Shown here: positions 21,804 through 25,903 of the stretch, piece after piece
How the letters are laid out: each line of letters opens with the position of its first letter
Position numbering within the stretch: the first letter of the stretch is position 1
Virus record (IMG/VR): IMGVR_UViG_3300046482_000331
Location: 1 to 25,903 of that record
DNA from: a virus
Length of the DNA: 25,903 bases
Strand: one strand, 5' to 3'
Notes under the pieces: generated by a model
The model's database searches: none
The model's input: the letters and a program-made list of their open reading frames with translations, nothing else
What the model was told of the DNA's origin: nothing
Program-made: the position numbers and the translations under genes

Positions 21804-24342
21804 TCTGACTACTCAGGACCTCCTTACCGCAGCAATGGCCTATGCCCAGCGGGGCTGGCGCGTCATCCCCCTCTACAGCCTGCACCAGGGGGTGTGCAGT
21901 TGTGCACGGAAACGCGCCTGTCCCACGCCGGGGAAACATCCGCCGGTTGCAGGATGGGTGTCGGCCGCCAGTACAGAGACGACACAGATTGAGCAGTGGT
22001 GGCAGCGCTGGCCCCAGGCCAATGTCGGCATCGTCACCGGAGCGGGCTCTGACCTCGTCGTCGTGGATGTCGATCCACGCCACGGTGGGCATCTCGCCTG
22101 GGACGAACTCCAACATCATCATGGCCCCATCCCCCACTCGCCCCAGGTACTCACCGGGGGCGGTGGCACGCACGACTATTTTCACATGCGTGAAGCCCTC
22201 GGCAGTATCGACCTGGCCCATGGTATCCAATTCCAGGCAGAAGGGCGCCTGGTCGTCGCACCACCATCGCTCCACGTCTCCGGTCAACGCTACGAGTGGG
22301 AGAGCGCACACGACCCGGAGGATATCCCCCTGGCACCCCTGCCAGCGTGGATACGTGCCATGGTCCAGACGCATACGCAGGACGACGAGCACCCTGCGGC
22401 ACCGCCTTTGCCGCTCATCGACACGCCCCCGGTGTATCTCCTGCGGGTCTCGACACGCATCAAATATCTCATCCAGATGGGCACCGATCCCGACAACCCG
22501 GCACGCTATCCAAGCCGCTCAGAGGCACTCTTTGCGGTCATCTGCGCCCTCGTGCAGGCCGGCTATGATGATGCCACTATCGCCGCCATTGTGCTGAATC
22601 CCCAGCACGCCATCAGCGACAAACCGCGCAGCCAGCGCGACCCCCGCAGTCCCAGGTATGAGAGCGCGATCCGGGCCTGGACGGCCAAAGAAATCCTGCG
22701 CGCCCGGGCCAAAGTCCGCCCCGCCAGCAATGGCTCTCGAGCAGCGGGCGGGATTAAATTCCTAGATTCCAGGCATTTAATTCCTAATGAAAACGATCAC
22801 GAAAAATCCTCACAACATGCTGATATACATAGTGAAAAAGGCGATACATCCGGATTAAATTCCTTAAATTCATTAAATTCCTACCGTGAATGGCCGTGTA
22901 TGGTGCCAGAGGCGTACTACGGGATTGCCGGGCGCATCGTGCACACCATTGAGCCGCATAGCGAAGCCGACCCTGTCGCCCTGCTCATCCAGCTCCTGAC
23001 GTACTTCGGAACCCTCATTGGCCGCAGTGCCTATTACCAAATCGAAGCCACCCGGCACTACACCAATCTCTATACGTGTCTCATTGGTCCCACCTCCAAA
23101 GCCCGCAAAGGTACCGCCTATGATCACATCGAAGCCCAGATGAAAACCGTGGATACCTCATGGGGCGCGTCGAACCGCAGTGGGGGCTGCGGGTCCGGGG
23201 AAGGACTCATTGCCGCGGTGCGTGATCGGGTCATGCAACGCCAGGCCATCAAACAGCGCGGCAAAGTGACCGGCTATGAGGACGTGGAAGTCGATCCCGG
23301 GGTCATTGATAAGCGCCTGCTGGTGTATGAGAGCGAATTTGCCTCGGTCCTCAAAATCGCTGCCAGGGATGGCAACATTCTGAGTGTCATTCTCCGGCAA
23401 GCCTGGGAGACAGGGGAGTTGCGCAACACCGTGAAAACCAGTCCGATGAAAGCCACCGGGGCGCATATTGGCCTGATTGCCCATATCACCATTGAAGAAC
23501 TCCAGCGCTTGCTGACCAGCACCGAAGCCGCCAATGGTTTTGGCAATCGCTTTGTCTGGCTGTGCGTCCGTCGCTCCAAACTGTTGCCGCATGGTGGGGC
23601 CTTGCACACCGAGAACGTTGCGCCCCTGGTGCAGGCCTTAGGAGAGGCCGTGCGCGCCGCCCGTGACATCACGGCCATGCGCCGGGACGCCCAGGCCACG
23701 GCCGGCTGGGAAGCCGTCTATCCCTTGCTCTCAGATGAACGACCTGGGCTGGCCGGCGCCCTGCTGGCCCGTGCCGAAGCACAGGTGCTGCGCTTCTCGA
23801 TGCTCTATGCCCTCCTCGATGGCAGCGCGGTGATCACGCTCGCGCACCTCTGTGCTGCCCTGGCGGTGTGGGAGTATATCGAACAATCCGTACTCTATAT
23901 CTTTGCTGAGACCCTTGGTGATCCCCTGGCCGATACCCTCCTGCTGTTGTTGGGGGAGCAGGGCGAAGAGGGATTGACGAAAACACAGATCTTTGCCCAT
24001 GGCACGTTTCACAATCGCCGTGTCGATGAAATCGATCGGGTGATTCGCCTGCTGGTCGAGCGGGGACTGGCCCGCGTGACTCTCGTACCCACCGGCGGGA
24101 AAGGGCGACCGACAGAAATAGTCACCGCCATGGGGCAGGAATTTAATGAATTTAAGGAATTTAATGCCTCTAAGTACGTTAACCTAGCTAAAATCAAAGG
24201 GTTACAGATAAGCGATGAAAAGGAATTAAATAGGCAATCGGTAGGAATTAAATCCCCGCCAGGGTCAGGCTGTGCCCATGAGAGCACCTGCACGGCGGGG
24301 GACAATCTCATCTGCCAGGCATGCGGCGTCGTGGTTTTTTGA
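21793..24342 (+). CDS. Prim-Pol primase fused to DUF3987-type helicase-like domain
   Basis: ATG 21793, about 10 nt after AAGGAG, gives 849 residues; an upstream in-frame start at 21739 lies well inside the HNH gene. Residues 1-200 are a bifunctional primase-polymerase (AEP) domain with VVVDVDP (catalytic DxD at 92/94) and GGGGTHDYF (about 124-132). Residues about 370-700 are DUF3987-like, with a GPTSKARKGT Walker A-type loop near 432 and a YESEFASVL segment. A winged-helix-like part follows, then four Cys (CAHESTC...CQAC) for a zinc site. Polar repeats LNSLNSLNS (355-363) and EFNEFKEFN (783-791) flank the DUF3987 part and are encoded by AT-rich 9-bp DNA iterons. It is likely the phage replication initiator/primase. 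Confidence 0.85.
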   Translation: MARDLTTQDLLTAAMAYAQRGWRVIPLYSLHQGVCSCARKRACPTPGKHPPVAGWVSAASTETTQIEQWWQRWPQANVGIVTGAGSDLVVVDVDPRHGGHLAWDELQHHHGPIPHSPQVLTGGGGTHDYFHMREALGSIDLAHGIQFQAEGRLVVAPPSLHVSGQRYEWESAHDPEDIPLAPLPAWIRAMVQTHTQDDEHPAAPPLPLIDTPPVYLLRVSTRIKYLIQMGTDPDNPARYPSRSEALFAVICALVQAGYDDATIAAIVLNPQHAISDKPRSQRDPRSPRYESAIRAWTAKEILRARAKVRPASNGSRAAGGIKFLDSRHLIPNENDHEKSSQHADIHSEKGDTSGLNSLNSLNSYREWPCMVPEAYYGIAGRIVHTIEPHSEADPVALLIQLLTYFGTLIGRSAYYQIEATRHYTNLYTCLIGPTSKARKGTAYDHIEAQMKTVDTSWGASNRSGGCGSGEGLIAAVRDRVMQRQAIKQRGKVTGYEDVEVDPGVIDKRLLVYESEFASVLKIAARDGNILSVILRQAWETGELRNTVKTSPMKATGAHIGLIAHITIEELQRLLTSTEAANGFGNRFVWLCVRRSKLLPHGGALHTENVAPLVQALGEAVRAARDITAMRRDAQATAGWEAVYPLLSDERPGLAGALLARAEAQVLRFSMLYALLDGSAVITLAHLCAALAVWEYIEQSVLYIFAETLGDPLADTLLLLLGEQGEEGLTKTQIFAHGTFHNRRVDEIDRVIRLLVERGLARVTLVPTGGKGRPTEIVTAMGQEFNEFKEFNASKYVNLAKIKGLQISDEKELNRQSVGIKSPPGSGCAHESTCTAGDNLICQACGVVVF
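22754..22882. repeat. Left iteron cluster within primase gene
   Basis: The unit TTAAATTCC occurs at 22754-22762 and, as a variant TTTAATTCC, at 22776-22784. Three tandem copies lie at 22855-22881 (the middle one ends in A). The bases 22854-22882 are the exact reverse complement of 24137-24165. The stretch is clearly AT-rich within a GC-rich gene. Confidence 0.75.
24137..24252. repeat. Right iteron cluster within primase gene, inverted
   Basis: Three tandem 9-bp units (GAATTTAAT, GAATTTAAG, GAATTTAAT) lie within 24137-24165, followed by GGAATTAAA at 24222-24230 and 24244-24252. The order mirrors the left cluster, so the whole is an imperfect nested inverted repeat about 1.4 kb apart. Confidence 0.75.
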
Positions 24343-24384
24343 GAGGAAACGTGCTTATATATGTAGAATTATCATACAGATTTT

Positions 24385-24393
24385 TGCTATAAT
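24385..24393 (+). promoter_or_regulatory. Extended -10 promoter after the primase gene
   Basis: TGCTATAAT (TATAAT at 24388-24393) is a consensus extended -10; no good -35 is visible. It lies 42 bases after the primase stop and would drive the micro coiled-coil and SWIM-fusion genes. Confidence 0.55.
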
Positions 24394-24444
24394 GGTCGAT
24401 AAGGTAGGTAGACACACACACCCCTTGGCGAGAGGAGCCCTGGT

Positions 24445-24606
24445 ATGGACAGTGACACCCGTCTGGAAGAGCGTATTGAGCGCTTAATGGAAACCCTGGC
24501 GATGACGCAAGACCGCCTGGTGGAGATCCAGGCGGAGACGACAGAGAGCTTGCAGCGGATCGAAGGACTACTGAAGCAGATTCTGGCCGCGGTGGCCAGA
24601 GACTGA
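24445..24606 (+). CDS. Micro coiled-coil protein D
   Basis: ATG 24445 follows GAGGAG by 7 nt and gives 53 residues, a single charged helix (DTRLEERIERLMETLAMTQ, LVEIQAETTESLQRIEGLLK, QILAAVARD). It is like proteins A-C in size, charge and Leu spacing but lacks their LLQR...NG tail, so it may be convergent. A hairpin lies downstream. Confidence 0.6.
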   Translation: MDSDTRLEERIERLMETLAMTQDRLVEIQAETTESLQRIEGLLKQILAAVARD

Positions 24607-24613
24607 CACACGA

Positions 24614-24647
24614 CAGGCCTGGCTCCCCACCACGGTTACCAGGCCTG
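24614..24647. repeat. 9-bp inverted repeat after micro protein D
   Basis: CAGGCCTGG (24614-24622) and CCAGGCCTG (24639-24647) are perfect arms around a 16-base loop. It begins 7 bases after the stop, like the hairpins after the 17.4-17.9 kb micro-genes, but its sequence is different. Confidence 0.55.
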
Positions 24648-24690
24648 CGCGATGCACTGACATAACCCCCCTACGCAAAGGAGTCGAGAG

Positions 24691-25857
24691 ATGAATAACA
24701 CAAGTAGCGTAGTAGAGCAACTCATGCACACAGACGCCGAACGCGAATTATGGATCATCGTCAAAGAACACGAAAGGCCGCCGTACTTTTTCCCTGACGA
24801 GGGCGTGGGCAATCGCCTCAACCGCGCCGCCCGCGTCGTTGCCGAGGGCCGCCTCACGCCCAACGCGGACGGCTCCTACACGGTGGAGGGCTCTGCGGGT
24901 CGCACCTACCGCGTGGCGGATCGCTGTTCGTGCCCCAATGCCTCGCGCGGCAAAAATCATTGGTGTTACCACCACGTGGCGGTAGCCCTCTACATCGAAT
25001 GGTGCCGGCGCCGCCATTTCCTGCCCGGCCAGGAGGCGTTGCCGCTGCCGCCCACGACGCCTGACGAACGCCTTGCCCATGCCCCCCTCGCGGCCCACGA
25101 GGCCCTAGGAGACGCGATGACCGAAGACCCCTCTCCCTACATCCCGGAGCCTGACGAGGCCACAGTCGCTGTGCTGGAGCCGCCCAGAGCGACCCGTGCA
25201 CTGACCCCCGCCCCGGCGCAGGAGGACGATCTGGAGCAGGCCCTCGCCACCTGGACCGCGCAGCGTAAAGTGGTGCAGCGCTTTCTCAAACAGGAGCTGC
25301 ACGCCAACGTGGATTATTATCAACTCAAAATCGGCGGGAAGGACACCAAGCCCTCGCTCAGTAAGGCCGGTGCCGAAAAGGTCACCGGATGGCTCAAACT
25401 CCAGGCGTCCTTTGCCCCGGATACCGGCACCTGGGAAATGCTCGGACGCCCACAGGATTTAGTGTGCTACGTCTGTACACTCCGCACCAGGAGCGGGGAA
25501 ATTGTCGGCGAAGGGCGCGGCGCCAGGTCCGTCAAGAAAGACGGCGGTGATGTCAACAAAGCCATCAAGATGGCGGAAAAGTCGAGTTTTGTGAGTGCCG
25601 TCCTGCGCACCGGCTGCCTGAGTGATGTGTTTACCTCCGATCTGGAGGACATGCAGGACACCCCGGAGCCCCAGCCCAGGCCCCCGGCCCAGCCCAGCAG
25701 TGCGGCGCTGCGGAGCCAGATCTGGGCCTGGATGCAGCAGCACGCGCCCGAGGTCACGTCCCGTGAGGCGGTGACCGCCTGGATCGCGCAGGAAACGGGG
25801 TATGAGCTGCATCCGAACAATTATCCCAAAATCATGGCGAGCCTGGAAGGACGCTAG
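24691..25857 (+). CDS. SWIM zinc-finger fused to putative Rad52-like annealing domain
   Basis: ATG 24691 follows AAAGGAG and gives 388 residues. Residues 50-103 hold a SWIM region (TPNADGSYTVEGSAGRTYRV, CSCPNASRGKNHWCYHHVAV, a CxC-CxxH variant of the finger). A Pro-rich linker follows (about 110-180). Residues 190-320 contain NVDYYQLKIGGKDTKPSLSK, AGAEKVTGWLKL, EIVGEGRGARSV and NKAIKMAEKSSFVSAVLRTG, then LSDVFTSDLEDM. I recall this order from phage single-strand-annealing proteins of the Rad52 group, but only from memory. The last 60 residues are a helical domain of unknown family. It probably acts in phage recombination. Confidence 0.7.
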   Translation: MNNTSSVVEQLMHTDAERELWIIVKEHERPPYFFPDEGVGNRLNRAARVVAEGRLTPNADGSYTVEGSAGRTYRVADRCSCPNASRGKNHWCYHHVAVALYIEWCRRRHFLPGQEALPLPPTTPDERLAHAPLAAHEALGDAMTEDPSPYIPEPDEATVAVLEPPRATRALTPAPAQEDDLEQALATWTAQRKVVQRFLKQELHANVDYYQLKIGGKDTKPSLSKAGAEKVTGWLKLQASFAPDTGTWEMLGRPQDLVCYVCTLRTRSGEIVGEGRGARSVKKDGGDVNKAIKMAEKSSFVSAVLRTGCLSDVFTSDLEDMQDTPEPQPRPPAQPSSAALRSQIWAWMQQHAPEVTSREAVTAWIAQETGYELHPNNYPKIMASLEGR

Positions 25858-25859
25858 CC

Positions 25860-25903
25860 ATGCAGAGCACTGGCCTCCTGGTCTTCCAGGCGTTATGCGA
25901 CTG
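25860..25903 (+). CDS. Start of a downstream gene (cut by window edge)
   Basis: ATG 25860 lies one base after the SWIM-fusion stop (CTAGCCATG) and is open to the edge: MQSTGLLVFQALCD. Too little is present to identify it. The spacing fits the same operon, but only an AAGGACG-like site precedes the ATG. Confidence 0.4.
   Translation, partial: MQSTGLLVFQALCD

Noticed and set aside
22754-24252. CRISPR array or transposon terminal repeats
   Set aside because: The units are 9 bp with no spacers, and the primase frame is continuous across both clusters, so they are better read as iterons.
1-25903. tRNA, rRNA, integrase or attachment sites
   Set aside because: I saw no cloverleaf-like sequence, rRNA segment, recombinase motif or long direct repeat that would support any of these.

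Overview
This window looks like part of the genome of a tailed bacteriophage or prophage with a short-tailed, P22-type virion. The evidence is a late-gene block on the minus strand whose order matches P22: small terminase, large terminase, portal, scaffold, coat, gp4-like connector, gp10-like tail factor, then an ejection-type protein that runs off the left edge. The replication, recombination and regulatory genes lie mostly on the plus strand in the right 10 kb. Strong AGGAGG ribosome sites and sigma70-like promoters show a bacterial host. The host is not identifiable here. The Prim-Pol/DUF3987 primase, SWIM zinc-finger proteins and many HNH genes make me think of Chloroflexota (Ktedonobacteria-like) or a similar high-GC soil bacterium, at low confidence. 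I see no integrase, so I cannot say whether the phage is temperate.

Layout. Positions 1-15000 hold the late (virion) genes, read right to left. HNH endonuclease genes interrupt this block three times: two on the opposite strand (5102-5809 and 8420-9094) and one on the same strand (12625-13209). Positions 15113-15975 are a minus-strand operon of an XRE regulator and three very small proteins. A divergent promoter pair near 16.0 kb separates it from a plus-strand operon holding a fourth HNH gene, a SWIM zinc-finger protein and three micro-genes, with near-identical GC hairpins after three of the stop codons. Positions 18095-19345 look like a repressor/Cro-type switch: divergent XRE genes across a 247-bp AT-rich control region. 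A ParB-like protein and a probable winged-helix DNA-binding protein follow. At 21.08 kb a nearly symmetric divergent promoter serves a small ribbon-helix-helix candidate (minus) and a fifth HNH gene plus a large primase/helicase (plus). The right end has a micro coiled-coil gene and a SWIM protein fused to a region resembling phage single-strand-annealing proteins.

Most notable signals. (1) A fibronectin-III gene with a signal peptide (3129-3495) is broken by a +1 frameshift, exactly at a sequence identical in bases and codon phase to the core of the RF2 (prfB) programmed frameshift site. (2) The primase gene carries 9-bp AT-rich iterons in two clusters that form a perfect 29-bp inverted repeat around its DUF3987 part, a candidate replication origin. 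(3) The micro-gene operon has a repeated stop-then-hairpin design. (4) Late genes become AT-rich toward the ends nearest the HNH genes, as expected from homing and co-conversion, and two HNH leaders can fold so as to mask their ribosome sites.
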